A stretch of DNA of 64,000 nt. It comes from Methylobacillus arboreus. Its GTDB lineage: Bacteria > Pseudomonadota > Gammaproteobacteria > Burkholderiales > Methylophilaceae. The translations under genes were made by a program, and so were the position numbers. Positions 54,992-64,000 of the stretch are shown here, piece by piece. The notes beneath the pieces were generated by a model that did not search any database, was not told the DNA's origin, and saw only the letters and a list, made by a program, of their open reading frames with translations. Numbering within the stretch: position 1 is the stretch's first letter; each line of letters starts with the position of its first letter. The DNA lies in the NCBI RefSeq assembly GCF_020532725.1, contig NZ_JAJAVC010000006.1, positions 372,001 to 436,000 on the forward strand. Reading direction: 5' to 3'.

Positions 54992-56479
54992 CTACTCCTT
55001 GTTGTTATCGAGTCCCGCCTGCACTATCTCCGCTGCGCGCAATACCGCACGCGCCTTGTTCTGGGTTTCTGTCCATTCGTTTTCCGGTACTGAGTCGGCA
55101 ACGATCCCTGCACCGGCCTGGGAATACAACATGCCATCCTTGACCACGCCGGTGCGGATGGCAATGGCAAGATCCATATCGCCATTGAAGCCAAGATAGC
55201 CTACGGCACCGCCATAGATACCACGCTTGCTCGGCTCCAGCTCATCAATGATTTCCATGGCCCTGACTTTAGGAGCGCCGCTCAGCGTGCCGGCCGGGAA
55301 CGCTGCCTTGAGCACATCAATGGCATGCAAGCCAGGCTTGAGCTTGCCTTCCACGTTGGAGACGATGTGCATGACATGGGAATAACGCTCGATCATCATG
55401 TTATCGGTCACGCGCACACTGCCGACCTGCGCCACACGCCCGACATCATTCCGCCCCAGGTCCATCAACTGCACATGCTCGGCAATCTCCTTGGGGTCGG
55501 CCAGCAACTCATCGGCAAGCGCCAGGTCTTCCTCCCCGGTCTTGCCCCGAGGACGGGTCCCGGCAATTGGCCGCGAAGTCACCGTGCCATCTTCCAGCCT
55601 GACCAGGATTTCAGGCGAAGAGCCGACCACATGATGGTCGCCCATATCGTAATAAAACATGTAAGGCGAAGGGTTCAGGCTGCGCAAGGCACGATACAGT
55701 GACAACGGATCGGCATCGAACGGCTTGGCCATGCGCTGCGAGAGCACGACCTGCATAATGTCGCCATCAAAGATATAGCGCTTGGACCTGGCAACCGCAT
55801 CCTTGAAGCTGGCCTCGCCAAACTCCGAATGCGCTTCCGTCGCGGCCATGGCAGGCGCCTGCGGAATGCTAACCGGCTGACGCAAACGCTGAATGAGCCC
55901 ATTCAAGCGCTGGATGCCGTGCTGATAGGCATCCGGCACTGCAGGATTGGCATAGACGATGAAATAAAGCTTGCCCGAGAGGTTATCTACCACGGCAAGC
56001 TCTTCCGAGACCATCAACAGGATATCCGGAACGCCAATACCATCCGGCTTGACGGTATGCGCCAGTCGGCGCTCGATATAGCGGATGGTGTCGTAGCCGA
56101 AATACCCTGCGAGCCCTCCGATGAAGCGGGGTAGGCCCTGATAGGGAGGAATGCGGAACCTGGCCTGGTAGGCCTGGATGAAATCCAGCGGGTTTACATC
56201 GTGCGCTTCCTCAACCACCCTGTCATGCTCAAGCACCTTGACCGCCTGGCCATGTACTTCTATGCGGGTATGTGCAGGCAGGCCAATGATGGAATAACGG
56301 CCAAAGCGCTCACCGCCCTGCACCGATTCCAGCAGATAGGAAAACGGCCGGTTAGCCAGCTTGAGATAGAGTGAAAGCGGTGTATCGAGATCAGCAAACG
56401 TCTCGACTACCAGCGGAATACGGTTATAGCCCTGGCTCGCCAGGGCATCAAACTCCTGTTGACTGATGGTTTTCAGCAT
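54992..56479 (-). CDS. trpE: Anthranilate synthase component I
   Basis: TrpE converts chorismate and ammonia to anthranilate with TrpG. The 495-residue product has the feedback-site [15 protein letters not shown] and the chorismate-binding core ([46 protein letters not shown]-like, [20 protein letters not shown]). The start ATG at 56477-56479 has GGGA six bases upstream, and that site can be covered by an RNA stem formed with the leader. It is preceded by a Trp-rich leader peptide. Confidence 0.96.
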   Translation of the reverse strand: MLKTISQQEFDALASQGYNRIPLVVETFADLDTPLSLYLKLANRPFSYLLESVQGGERFGRYSIIGLPAHTRIEVHGQAVKVLEHDRVVEEAHDVNPLDFIQAYQARFRIPPYQGLPRFIGGLAGYFGYDTIRYIERRLAHTVKPDGIGVPDILLMVSEELAVVDNLSGKLYFIVYANPAVPDAYQHGIQRLNGLIQRLRQPVSIPQAPAMAATEAHSEFGEASFKDAVARSKRYIFDGDIMQVVLSQRMAKPFDADPLSLYRALRSLNPSPYMFYYDMGDHHVVGSSPEILVRLEDGTVTSRPIAGTRPRGKTGEEDLALADELLADPKEIAEHVQLMDLGRNDVGRVAQVGSVRVTDNMMIERYSHVMHIVSNVEGKLKPGLHAIDVLKAAFPAGTLSGAPKVRAMEIIDELEPSKRGIYGGAVGYLGFNGDMDLAIAIRTGVVKDGMLYSQAGAGIVADSVPENEWTETQNKARAVLRAAEIVQAGLDNNKE

Positions 56480-56487
56480 AAAAATTC

Positions 56488-56597
56488 CCGAATCCTGATT
56501 AGTTTTTTTATTGCGTGGCGCCCATACATTTCCACGGGCTTCAAGTTGGCAACCTCAGCGCCACCATCGCCAACTAGTACGATCACTCAGGATTCGG
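56488..56597 (-). promoter_or_regulatory. trp leader RNA structures (candidate attenuator)
   Basis: Several stems can form in the leader. Stem A pairs 56587-56597 with 56488-56498 (11 bp, perfect) and covers part of the trpE ribosome-binding site. Stem B pairs 56569-56575 with 56544-56550. Stem C pairs 56558-56564 with 56515-56521. A weaker stem D joins GCCC and GGGC. B and C, and C and D, exclude each other. No U-run follows C or D; the only U5 abuts the trpE ATG. Confidence 0.6.
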
Positions 56598-56605
56598 ATA
56601 TTCAT
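56555..56605 (-). CDS. trpL: trp operon leader peptide
   Basis: This 16-codon frame between rpe and trpE reads MNIRILSDRTSWRWWR and then stops. It has three Trp codons at positions 12, 14 and 15, far above chance, just upstream of a structured region and the trpE start. This is the pattern of a tryptophan-sensing leader peptide. An in-frame ATG two codons earlier (56611) is an alternative start; no strong ribosome-binding site is seen. The Trp codons lie inside stems B and C, so a ribosome stalled there should change the RNA fold. Confidence 0.75.
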   Translation of the reverse strand: MNIRILSDRTSWRWWR

Positions 56606-56615
56606 GCCCATATTG

Positions 56616-56643
56616 CTTATACTTTTTCCAGCTCAGCACGCAA
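56616..56643 (-). promoter_or_regulatory. Possible trp promoter at the rpe 3' end
   Basis: On the minus strand TTGCGT (56638-56643) and TATAAG (56616-56621) are spaced by 16 bp, overlapping the rpe stop. Transcription would begin only a few bases before the leader peptide. Read-through from rpe is also possible. Confidence 0.35.
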
Positions 56644-57315
56644 GGCACTGATGACGGTGTTGTAACGGTTAGGATCAGTGTCCTTGCCTGCGCCGAACAC
56701 GGCAGAGCCTGCCACAAAAGTATCGGCGCCGGCACGGGCAATGTCGGCAATATTGGCAGGGTTTACGCCACCATCGATTTCCAGCCAGATTTCGCGGCCG
56801 GTCTTTTCAGTATAGGCATCGATGCGGGCGCGTGCCTCACGCAGCTTGTCCAGCGTGCCGGGAATGAATTTCTGGCCGCCAAAGCCGGGGTTCACGGACA
56901 TCAACAGCACCATATCCACCTTGTCCATGACATAGTCAAGGTAGGACAACGGCGTGGCCGGATTGAATACCAGGCCGGACTTACAGCCCTGGTCACGAAT
57001 CAGCGACAGGCTGCGGTCGATGTGCTCGGAAGCTTCCGGGTGGAAAGTGATGATGTTGGCACCGGCCTTGGCAAAGTCAGGAATGATGCGGTCGACCGGC
57101 TTCACCATCAAATGCACATCAATGATGGCATCAGTCACCGGGCGGATAGCCTCGCAGATCAGAGGACCAATGGTCAGGTTGGGAACATAATGGTTGTCCA
57201 TCACGTCAAAGTGGACAATATCGGCACCGGAAGTGATGACATCGGTGATTTCCTGGCCCAGCTTGGCAAAGTTGGCGGAAAGGATACTAGGTGCAATTCT
57301 GAATGGTTTAGCCAT
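56617..57315 (-). CDS. rpe: Ribulose-phosphate 3-epimerase
   Basis: Rpe interconverts ribulose 5-phosphate and xylulose 5-phosphate. In a ribulose monophosphate-cycle methylotroph it also regenerates the formaldehyde acceptor. The 232-residue TIM barrel shows [49 protein letters not shown] and [10 protein letters not shown] with the metal-binding His and Asp residues. It lies directly upstream of the trp leader, an arrangement related to the rpe-gph-trp clusters of other proteobacteria, but gph is absent here. Confidence 0.97.
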   Translation of the reverse strand: MAKPFRIAPSILSANFAKLGQEITDVITSGADIVHFDVMDNHYVPNLTIGPLICEAIRPVTDAIIDVHLMVKPVDRIIPDFAKAGANIITFHPEASEHIDRSLSLIRDQGCKSGLVFNPATPLSYLDYVMDKVDMVLLMSVNPGFGGQKFIPGTLDKLREARARIDAYTEKTGREIWLEIDGGVNPANIADIARAGADTFVAGSAVFGAGKDTDPNRYNTVISALRAELEKV

Positions 57316-57544
57316 GATATTGAAGTCGGATAAGCGTAAAAATGGTTATTTTAACTGAAAATGCGCCAAAACACTTGGCATCGGCAACGCGTCTTGCAAA
57401 AACCATGTTGCAAACGTGCTTATATAGGGTCTATCGGCAATATTCGAGCCATTAGTTCAGGAAAATATTTTGCTCGCTAATTAACAGCTTAGTTCAACAA
57501 CCTCAAATCAGAGTATGATAGCGGCCTGCCGCGCACAATTATTA
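57316..57544. other. Intergenic region before the fold-back element
   Basis: No gene is visible. The stretch is A+T-rich and contains a possible -10 TATGAT at 57514-57519 on the plus strand. If that is the hemA promoter, the fold-back element lies between it and hemA. Confidence 0.4.
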
Positions 57545-57812
57545 GAGTCTATTCAACGTCTTTTCATAGGGCACGTTGTCCCGGCAGGGTAGTGGACGCC
57601 AGGCGCAAACCGCAGACGGGCTTATTGCCCGGCGAGGATTTGCAATGCAGCAGCGGCTGCGCTGCCGGGACAACCCGAAGGGCACGGCCCCAAAACGCGC
57701 CCGCTCGGCGTTGCGGTCCTTGGCAAGGCAATAAGCATTACCTGCGGACTGCGCCTTGACCGGACGCGTTTTGGGGCCATGCGTACCCTATGAAAAGACG
57801 TTGAACAGGCTC
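57545..57812. mobile_element. Fold-back (MITE-like) element of 268 bp
   Basis: The ends are 27-bp imperfect inverted repeats (GAGTCTATTCAACGTCTTTT and onward; right end GAGCCTGTTCAACGTCTTTT on the other strand), flanked by a TTA direct repeat (57542-57544 and 57813-57815). Inside are two more perfect inverted repeats: GTTGTCCCGGCAG with CTGCCGGGACAAC (57575-57587, 57662-57674) and GGCCCCAAAACGCG with CGCGTTTTGGGGCC (57686-57699, 57765-57778). The whole can fold as a stem with two side hairpins. There is no open frame for a transposase. Copies or relics lie at 10750-10835 and 48405-48431. Confidence 0.7.
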
Positions 57813-57869
57813 TTAGCTTAATTGCTTGAAATTGTTGCCCAAGTTGCCGCGATACGGGAAAATTGCAGG

Positions 57870-59114
57870 ATGCATTTATTTACAGTCGGCGTTAATCACA
57901 CGACCGCACCAGTTTCCATACGTGAGAACGTCGCCTTCCAGAACGAGCATCTCGGCGGAGCTCTGCGCGACCTGAACTCGCACGGCATTCACGAAGCTGC
58001 CATCCTGTCGACCTGCAACCGCACCGAACTCTACTGCAATACCGATAACCCGCAAAAAGCCCTGGAATGGCTGGCGCATTACCACCAACTGCAGCCGCAA
58101 ACCATTGCCCCGTACATGTATACCCTGCCGCAGCAGGATGCGGTCAAGCATGCATTCCGTGTCGCTTCCGGCCTGGACTCCATGGTGCTGGGCGAAGCCC
58201 AGATTCTGGGGCAGATGAAGCAGGCAGTGCGTATTGCGGAAAACGCGGGGACCCTGGGCACCCTGTTGCACAAGCTGTTCCAGCGCACATTTTCCGTTGC
58301 GAAGGAAGTCCGCACCAATACCAATATCGGCGCCAACTCGGTTTCCCTTGCCGCCGCCGCAACCCGGCTTGCCCAGCGCATTTTCGGCGAACTGCACCAA
58401 CAACATGTATTATTTATCGGCGCGGGGGAAATGATTGAGCTGTGCGCCGAGCATTTCGCTGCCCACCGCCCACTCTCCCTTACCGTGGCCAACCGCACAT
58501 TGGAACGCGGCCAGGAGCTGGCCAACAGCATCGGCGGCAACAGCATGCTGCTGGCCGACCTGCCTGAACGGCTCGCTGAATTCGACATCGTGATCACCTC
58601 GACGGCGAGCCAGCTGCCTATCGTCGGCCTGGGCATGGTGGAACGCGCCATCCGCAACCGCAAGCACAAACCAATGTTCATGGTGGACCTTGCCGTGCCG
58701 CGCGATATCGAGCCCGAAGCCAGCGAACTGGACGATGTATTCCTCTATACCGTGGATGATCTGGCGCAAGTGGTGCAGGAAGGCATCGAGAATCGCCAGG
58801 AGGCCGCCGCTGAAGCAGAAGCCATCATCGACATGCGCGTGGAGAACTTCATGCAATGGCTGAAAACGCGCAGCGCCGTCCCGACCATTCGCGCATTGCG
58901 TGAACAGGCGGAACAGCATCGCCTGAATGAACTGGAAAAAGCCCACAAGCTGCTTGCCCGCGGCGAAGATCCGGCACAAGTGCTGGACGCCTTGAGCAGC
59001 GCACTGACCAACAAGCTGCTGCATGGGCCCAGCCATGCCCTCAACAATGTCAACGGCGAAGACCGCGACCAGCTGGAAGCCATGTTGCGCCAGCTCTACC
59101 AAATACACCACTAA
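57870..59114 (+). CDS. hemA: Glutamyl-tRNA reductase
   Basis: HemA reduces glutamyl-tRNA to glutamate-1-semialdehyde, the first step of C5 tetrapyrrole synthesis. The 414-residue product from the ATG at 57870 ([20 protein letters not shown]) contains the catalytic Cys in [22 protein letters not shown], a GAGEM NADPH motif and the C-terminal dimerisation helices. A longer frame from 57822 adds 16 residues. It leads the group hemA-prfA-DUF2127-prmC. Confidence 0.96.
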   Translation: MHLFTVGVNHTTAPVSIRENVAFQNEHLGGALRDLNSHGIHEAAILSTCNRTELYCNTDNPQKALEWLAHYHQLQPQTIAPYMYTLPQQDAVKHAFRVASGLDSMVLGEAQILGQMKQAVRIAENAGTLGTLLHKLFQRTFSVAKEVRTNTNIGANSVSLAAAATRLAQRIFGELHQQHVLFIGAGEMIELCAEHFAAHRPLSLTVANRTLERGQELANSIGGNSMLLADLPERLAEFDIVITSTASQLPIVGLGMVERAIRNRKHKPMFMVDLAVPRDIEPEASELDDVFLYTVDDLAQVVQEGIENRQEAAAEAEAIIDMRVENFMQWLKTRSAVPTIRALREQAEQHRLNELEKAHKLLARGEDPAQVLDALSSALTNKLLHGPSHALNNVNGEDRDQLEAMLRQLYQIHH

Positions 59115-59138
59115 ACTTAGCCTTCACCTTCTCAAGCA

Positions 59139-60221
59139 ATGAAACCCTCAATAATCAAAAAGCTCGCCACCTTGAGCGAGCGCCTGGATGAACTAAACCG
59201 TCTATTGTCGAGCGAAGACGCTACCAACGATATGGACAACTATCGCAAGATCACGCGCGAACATGCCGAGATCACGCCTATCGTTGAGCAGTTCCGCGCC
59301 TATGAGCAGGCAGAGAACGACATCCGCGAAGCCCAGGTAATGCTTTCCGACCCGGAAATGAAAGAATTTGCCCAGGAAGAAATCGAAACCGGCAAAGAAA
59401 AACTCGAAGACATCGCCAAGGAACTGCAAAAGCTCTTATTGCCCAAGGATCCTAACGACGAGCGCAATATATTCCTCGAAATCCGTGCCGGCACTGGCGG
59501 CGACGAGTCCGCCCTGTTCGCCGGCGACCTGTTCCGCATGTACTCGCGCTATGCCGAGCGCCAGCGCTGGAAGGTGGAAATCGTCTCTGCCAGCGAATCC
59601 GAAGTGGGCGGCTACAAGGAAATCATCGCCAAGATCGAGGGCTTCGGCGCTTATTCCAAGCTCAAGTTCGAGTCCGGCGGCCACCGGGTGCAACGGGTGC
59701 CGGAAACCGAAACCCAGGGCCGTATCCACACCTCCGCCTGCACAGTCGCCATCTTGCCCGAAGTCGATGAAGTTTCCGACATCACCATCAATCCTGCCGA
59801 TATCCGCATCGATACCTTCCGCGCCTCCGGGGCCGGCGGCCAGCACATCAACAAGACCGACTCGGCAGTGCGCATCACCCACTTCCCCACCGGCATCGTG
59901 GTGGAATGCCAGGACGGACGCAGCCAGCACTCGAACAAGGCGCAAGCCATGCAAGTGCTTGCCGCGCGTATCAAGGCCAAGCAGGTGGACGAGCAGCAAA
60001 GCAAGATTGCCAGCGAGCGCCGTAGCCTAATCGGCTCGGGCGACCGCAGTGAACGCATCCGCACTTACAACTATCCGCAGGGGCGCATCACCGATCACCG
60101 TATCAACCTGACGCTTTACAAGATCGATGCGATCACCGAGGGCGACATGGATGAATTGATCAACGCCCTCGCCGCAGAGTATCAAGCAGACCTGCTGGCC
60201 ACATTAGGCGAGGACAATTAG
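59139..60221 (+). CDS. prfA: Peptide chain release factor 1
   Basis: RF1 reads UAA and UAG stop codons. The 360-residue product has the GGQ motif in [18 protein letters not shown], whose Gln is methylated by PrmC, encoded two genes downstream. The stop-codon tripeptide is PET within [11 protein letters not shown] (PxT type; E. coli has PAT). It follows hemA by 24 bp, the common hemA-prfA-prmC order. Confidence 0.97.
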   Translation: MKPSIIKKLATLSERLDELNRLLSSEDATNDMDNYRKITREHAEITPIVEQFRAYEQAENDIREAQVMLSDPEMKEFAQEEIETGKEKLEDIAKELQKLLLPKDPNDERNIFLEIRAGTGGDESALFAGDLFRMYSRYAERQRWKVEIVSASESEVGGYKEIIAKIEGFGAYSKLKFESGGHRVQRVPETETQGRIHTSACTVAILPEVDEVSDITINPADIRIDTFRASGAGGQHINKTDSAVRITHFPTGIVVECQDGRSQHSNKAQAMQVLAARIKAKQVDEQQSKIASERRSLIGSGDRSERIRTYNYPQGRITDHRINLTLYKIDAITEGDMDELINALAAEYQADLLATLGEDN

Positions 60222-60227
60222 GCCTAT

Positions 60228-60659
60228 ATGAGCACCAGCCTTCGCAGCATTGCCCTGCTTGAGGCCAGCAAGGGCCTTATCGTGCTCACGGCCTCGCTGG
60301 CGCTGTTCCGTTATATCAATGCAGACTGGCAGGCATATGCGGAATCGCTGATCCGCCACCTGCACCTTAACCCTGCCAATCATTATCCGCGCATCCTGCT
60401 GAGCCTGAGCGCCAACATTACCGAACCCAGGCTGCTGGCATTAGCATTCGGCGCCATGTTTTACGCCGCCATCCGCTTACTTGAAGCCTACGGCTTGTGG
60501 CTTGGGCGCCACTGGGCTATTGTGCTGGGGATTGCAAGTGCCGGCTTGTACCTGCCATTCGAAATCCTGGAGTTGCTGGCACATTTCAGCTGGCTGGGAT
60601 TGAGCGTGTTTGCTTCCAACCTGGTGATTGTCGCCATCCTCTGGCGCCATCACCGCTAA
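60228..60659 (+). CDS. DUF2127 family membrane protein
   Basis: This 143-residue inner-membrane protein has four hydrophobic segments (about 8-28, 65-85, 90-115 and 118-138) and the LLEASKGLIVLTASL and RLLEAYGLWLGRHWA blocks of DUF2127. Its function is unknown. It lies 6 bp after prfA and 19 bp before prmC, so it is cotranscribed with them. Confidence 0.82.
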   Translation: MSTSLRSIALLEASKGLIVLTASLALFRYINADWQAYAESLIRHLHLNPANHYPRILLSLSANITEPRLLALAFGAMFYAAIRLLEAYGLWLGRHWAIVLGIASAGLYLPFEILELLAHFSWLGLSVFASNLVIVAILWRHHR

Positions 60660-60678
60660 CCCTTGCCACACCAGAAAC

Positions 60679-61533
60679 ATGGCAAAACTGAAAAACCTGG
60701 CAGCCTGCGCAAGCAATCGATTGCAACAAGCCAGCGAACTACCGGGCAACGAAGCACGCATCGAAGTGCGAACCCTATTGCAGCATAGCCTGGGCGGTGT
60801 GAGCCACGCCTGGCTCATTGCCCATGGCGACGACCCTGTGACAGATGAATTGCGCGCACGCTTTGAAAACCTGCTTGCCCGCCGCATCCACGGCGAGCCC
60901 ATCGCGCATATCCTCGGCAAGCGCGAATTCTTTGGGCGGGAGTTTTTGGTCACCCCCGCCACCCTGATTCCACGCCCGGATACCGAAATTCTGGTCGAAA
61001 CCGCGCTCGCCAAAATACTGCCCGATCAACCATATGGCATACTGGATATGGGCACAGGCACCGGTGCCATCGGCATCACCCTCGGCCTTGAACGTCCTCG
61101 CTCAAGGGTCATGCTCCTGGATTTCTCCGTGGCTGCGCTCAATGTTGCAAGAGACAATATTCAGCTGTTAGCAGCCCACAACGTCAGAGCCATACTGAGC
61201 GACTGGTTTGCCGCCGTGCAAGGGCAGCGTTTCGACCTCATCGTCAGCAACCCGCCTTACATTGAAGCCGCTGACCCACACCTGCGGCAAGGCGACCTGC
61301 GCTTTGAGCCGGTCACGGCCCTGGCCTCCGGGGAAGACGGCCTTGATGACATCCGCCGTATTGCCGCCCAGGCAGCGTTACACCTTGCCCCCTCGGGATG
61401 GCTCATGTTTGAGCATGGCTACAACCAAGGTTCGGCAGTCAGATCCATTCTTCAACGACATGCGTTCAAGAATATCTATACCCAGCAAGACCTCGCTGGG
61501 CATGACCGCGTGACATTAGGACAGCATACGTAA
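60679..61533 (+). CDS. prmC: Release factor glutamine methyltransferase
   Basis: PrmC methylates the Gln of the GGQ motif in release factors, using S-adenosylmethionine. The 284-residue product has an N-terminal helical domain and a Rossmann methyltransferase domain with LDMGTGTGAIG and the catalytic NPPY at 191-194 in VSNPPYIEA. The ATG at 60679 fits family length; the longer frame reads into DUF2127. It ends 3 bp from the convergent EamA gene. Confidence 0.95.
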   Translation: MAKLKNLAACASNRLQQASELPGNEARIEVRTLLQHSLGGVSHAWLIAHGDDPVTDELRARFENLLARRIHGEPIAHILGKREFFGREFLVTPATLIPRPDTEILVETALAKILPDQPYGILDMGTGTGAIGITLGLERPRSRVMLLDFSVAALNVARDNIQLLAAHNVRAILSDWFAAVQGQRFDLIVSNPPYIEAADPHLRQGDLRFEPVTALASGEDGLDDIRRIAAQAALHLAPSGWLMFEHGYNQGSAVRSILQRHAFKNIYTQQDLAGHDRVTLGQHT

Positions 61534-61536
61534 TCA

Positions 61537-62463
61537 TCACGCCTTCCGCTTGCGCAGGCTGATCATCATCACACCAGCCAATACCAGTACCGATCCCAAA
61601 AACTGGATTAGTGACAATTGTTCGCCCAGGAATACATAGGCAAGATAAATAGTCGCTACCGGTCCCAATGCCCCTATCATGGAAGTCTGCATGGAGCCGA
61701 TACGCCGCATGGCAGCAGCCAGGGCAAATGCGGGCAGCACCGTTGACAGCAATGCCATCGCGATCGTCAACCCGTATATCCGCCCGGATTGTTGCAATGC
61801 GGTTAACGGGTGCGTCACCAGGAACTGCACGATACACGCCAGGCAGGCAACAGTCATCGCATAAGCCGTGAAGCGCATGGCGCCGATGCGCGCAATCGTA
61901 TGCCCTGCCCCGACCAGGTAGATGGCATAGGCAAGCGCACTCGCAAACACCAGGCTGCCGCCCAGGAGCAAGCCCTCACTGCCCATGCTGAAATCATGCA
62001 CGAACACCAGCACAATCCCCACATAGCTGAGTAAGAGCGCAATCCATATTGTCCGGCCTATACGCTTGCGGAACACCAGGGCGCTGATCAACACCACCAT
62101 GGTGGGATAGAGAAACAGGATCAGGCGCTCAAGGCCGGCGCTGATGTATTGCAAGCCGAGAAAATCCAGGAAGCTCGCCAGGTAATAACCCACCAAGCCC
62201 AGCACCAACACGGCAAGCCAGTCATGGCTGCGCATCGCGGCGCCATCTTCCCGGCCCCAGAACATCGCCAGCACAAAGAATGGCACGGAGAATGCCATGC
62301 GCAGGGCCAGCAGGGTTACCGCATCTACAGGCTCAATGTAGGCCAGCTTGACAAAAATCGCCTTGGCTGAAAAACCAACCGCTGACAACAGCGCAAACAA
62401 TACGCCAAATGCCTGCTGACGCGAGGAGAAGAATCTTGAAAGGAACGAGTGCATAGTGGACAT
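61537..62463 (-). CDS. EamA/DMT-family transporter
   Basis: This 308-residue inner-membrane protein has ten hydrophobic segments in two EamA repeats, typical of drug/metabolite transporters. The first repeat contains AKAIFVKLAYIEPVDAVTLL and the second ends with AYVFLGEQLSLIQFLGSVLV. Its substrate cannot be told. The chosen ATG is at 62461-62463, with one three codons later as alternative. The 218 bp upstream, up to 62681, contain no gene I can see. Confidence 0.83.
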   Translation of the reverse strand: MSTMHSFLSRFFSSRQQAFGVLFALLSAVGFSAKAIFVKLAYIEPVDAVTLLALRMAFSVPFFVLAMFWGREDGAAMRSHDWLAVLVLGLVGYYLASFLDFLGLQYISAGLERLILFLYPTMVVLISALVFRKRIGRTIWIALLLSYVGIVLVFVHDFSMGSEGLLLGGSLVFASALAYAIYLVGAGHTIARIGAMRFTAYAMTVACLACIVQFLVTHPLTALQQSGRIYGLTIAMALLSTVLPAFALAAAMRRIGSMQTSMIGALGPVATIYLAYVFLGEQLSLIQFLGSVLVLAGVMMISLRKRKA

Positions 62464-62681
62464 TGGGAAACCTGGATTGAGATTGAGTCGAATGACGCAG
62501 GCTTGGTCCAGGTGAGGAGAACAGTCAGAAAGCAATCAACGGGACAAAGCCCGTGTCGCCATAAAAAAACTATCAGGCATGCCGGGCCAGAATGGCGGAA
62601 TGCCACAGTCGCAGGCCTGACATATGCTTGAGAGAATTCATGGCCTGACTATATCCCAAGCACATCAGCCCGTCCACCGTA

Positions 62682-63245
62682 TTATCCAGCCAGCAGATAA
62701 TGCTGCTTGAGCCGCATGTAGTGCTGCGCTGAATAGGTGAAATGCGCAATTTCCTTTTCCGTCAGCGCCCTGACCTTGCGCGCCGGGCTACCCAGATAGA
62801 GAAAGCCGCTTTCCAGCACCTTGCCTTCCGGCACCAGGCTGCCCGCACCGAGCAATACATGCTTTTGCACGACCGCCTTGTCCATGACAATGCTGCCCAT
62901 GCCAATCAGGCATTCGTCTTCCAATGTGCATCCATGCAGAATCACCTTGTGGCCTACCGTCACATTCCGCCCCACAATCAAGGGACACCCCTCCGGCTCC
63001 CAACTGGATTTGTGGCTGACATGCAGAATGGAGCCGTCCTGGATATTGCTGCCCTCGCCGATGCGGATATGGTTCACATCCCCGCGGATCACCGTGCCCG
63101 GCCATACCGAGGCATGGTCTTCCAGCACGACATCCCCAATCACCACGGCTGAAGGATGAATATAGACTTCGCGCCCGACCTGCGGCGCGACTCCTTGATA
63201 GGCAGCAAGCACAGCACCCGCTTGCGAGGTATGATTGTCCGGCAT
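62682..63245 (-). CDS. Gamma-carbonic-anhydrase-like hexapeptide protein
   Basis: This 187-residue left-handed beta-helix protein belongs to the YrdA/gamma-carbonic anhydrase family. Hexapeptide-repeat turns such as [20 protein letters not shown] are present. [12 protein letters not shown] and [11 protein letters not shown] hold the His residues that bind the metal in active relatives. Whether it has carbonic anhydrase activity is unknown. The ATG at 63243-63245 matches the family; a longer frame to 63338 overlaps metX. Confidence 0.85.
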   Translation of the reverse strand: MPDNHTSQAGAVLAAYQGVAPQVGREVYIHPSAVVIGDVVLEDHASVWPGTVIRGDVNHIRIGEGSNIQDGSILHVSHKSSWEPEGCPLIVGRNVTVGHKVILHGCTLEDECLIGMGSIVMDKAVVQKHVLLGAGSLVPEGKVLESGFLYLGSPARKVRALTEKEIAHFTYSAQHYMRLKQHYLLAG

Positions 63246-63254
63246 AAGCCATAG

Positions 63255-63260
63255 TATAAT
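63255..63260 (+). promoter_or_regulatory. Putative -10 element for metX
   Basis: A perfect TATAAT lies seven bases before the metX ATG. A transcript from it would begin at or next to the start codon. No ribosome-binding site is visible, so metX may be leaderless. Confidence 0.4.
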
Positions 63261-63267
63261 CCCACCC

Positions 63268-64000
63268 ATGCAAGATTCTTCATCCGTCGGCATCGTCGCC
63301 CCGCAAACTGCGCATTTCCAGCAACCCCTGACGCTCAAGAGCGGCGAGGTGTTGCCCGCATTCGATATTATTTACGAGACCTATGGCGCGCTAAACAGCA
63401 CAAGGTCGAATGCCGTGCTGATCTGCCATGCATTGTCGGGCAACCATCACGCAGCCGGCAAGCATCAAGAAGACGACAAACATCCCGGCTGGTGGGACAA
63501 CCTGATCGGCCCTGGAAGGCCGCTGGATACCAACAAGTTTTTCGTGATCGCCCTCAACAATCTGGGCGGCTGTCACGGCAGCACTGGCCCTGCCAGCATC
63601 AACCCGGCAACCGGCAAACCGTGGGGATCACAATTCCCCATGGTCACGGTAGAGGACTGGGTGGCATCCCAGGCCAGGCTGCTGGATTACCTTGGCATTG
63701 AACAACTGGCTGCCGTTGTCGGTGGCAGCCTGGGTGGCATGCAGGCCCTGCAGTGGACGTTGGACTTCCCCGACCGCGTGCGCCATGCGCTGGTGATTGC
63801 CTCCGCCCCCAACCTCACGGCGCAGAATGTCGCATTCAACGAAGTAGCGCGCCAGGCGATCATGACCGATCCCGAGTTCTTCGATGGCGATTATTACGAG
63901 CATGACACAGTGCCCAGGCGCGGCTTGCGCATCGCGCGCATGCTCGGCCACATTACCTATCTTTCCGACGATGCAATGGGCGCGAAATTCGGCCGCAAGC
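63268..64000 (+). CDS. metX: Homoserine O-acyltransferase (3' end outside window)
   Basis: MetX acylates homoserine at its hydroxyl (acetyl or succinyl donor) for methionine synthesis. About 244 codons are visible and the frame is open at the window end. The alpha/beta-hydrolase nucleophile is S154 in [32 protein letters not shown] is a typical start, and [12 protein letters not shown] and [20 protein letters not shown] are family blocks. The donor (acetyl-CoA or succinyl-CoA) cannot be decided from the fold alone. It is divergent from the gamma-carbonic anhydrase-like gene, and both starts lie within 25 bp. Confidence 0.93.
   Translation, partial: MQDSSSVGIVAPQTAHFQQPLTLKSGEVLPAFDIIYETYGALNSTRSNAVLICHALSGNHHAAGKHQEDDKHPGWWDNLIGPGRPLDTNKFFVIALNNLGGCHGSTGPASINPATGKPWGSQFPMVTVEDWVASQARLLDYLGIEQLAAVVGGSLGGMQALQWTLDFPDRVRHALVIASAPNLTAQNVAFNEVARQAIMTDPEFFDGDYYEHDTVPRRGLRIARMLGHITYLSDDAMGAKFGRK

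Noticed and set aside
63246-63267. SAM riboswitch upstream of metX
   Set aside because: The gap to the divergent gene is only 22 bp, too short for any known SAM riboswitch.

Overview
This is a chromosomal window of a Gram-negative betaproteobacterium, most likely a methylotroph of the Methylophilaceae (Methylobacillus-like). That placement is an inference. It rests on the pilMNOPQ-aroK-aroB-dgt block, the glnA-DUF4124-ntrB-ntrC cluster, the betaproteobacterial CobD/CbiB paralog, PEP-CTERM proteins, and the C1-related genes purU and rpe. Almost every base codes for protein. No rRNA, tRNA, CRISPR array or complete insertion sequence was seen.

Layout. 1-11 kb: a truncated yajR-type MFS gene divergent from uvrA, two PEP-CTERM proteins, a GNAT acetyltransferase, DoxX, ispH, a CbiB paralog with a GyrI-like partner, and purU. 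11.2-21.3 kb: a six-gene operon for a type I secretion system (TolC-like, HlyD-like, ABC exporter, RTX substrate). It is interleaved with a MotB-like and a MotA/TolQ-like gene, so a proton-channel pair sits inside a secretion operon; this is the best candidate for an undescribed system. 21.4-23.1 kb: a hipBA module with four phased operator cores. 23.1-26.8 kb: housekeeping genes on the minus strand (Pmp3-type protein, lysA, the small lipoprotein lptM, mtgA, aroE, rhodanese). 26.8-31.7 kb: nitrogen control, where glnA has two NtrC sites and a sigma-54 promoter, followed by a DUF4124 gene, ntrB and ntrC.

31.8-35.8 kb is a toxin-antitoxin island: an XRE/AbiEii-type pair, a second hipBA with three palindromes exactly 50 bp apart, and an MntA/HepT pair between two near-identical terminators. 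35.9-45.2 kb: a porin, dgt, aroB, aroK and pilQPONM. 45.3-48.4 kb: ponA and an unknown gene. 48.4-57.3 kb (minus strand): rpe, a Trp-rich leader peptide, trpE, a MASE1-PAS-GGDEF-EAL gene inserted in the trp operon, trpG, trpD, a DUF3465 gene, trpC and hemB. 57.5-57.8 kb: a 268-bp fold-back repeat element, related to an 86-bp copy after purU. 57.9-64 kb: hemA, prfA, a DUF2127 gene, prmC, an EamA transporter, a gamma-carbonic-anhydrase-like gene and the start of metX.

How the genes work together. aroK, aroB, aroE and the trp genes cover parts of the shikimate-to-tryptophan route. lysA, mtgA and ponA serve peptidoglycan. hemB and hemA serve tetrapyrrole synthesis, while hemA-prfA-prmC is the common translation-termination block. 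NtrBC probably acts on the glnA promoter visible upstream. Start codons were trimmed where a ribosome-binding site, a promoter or family length argued against the longest frame.
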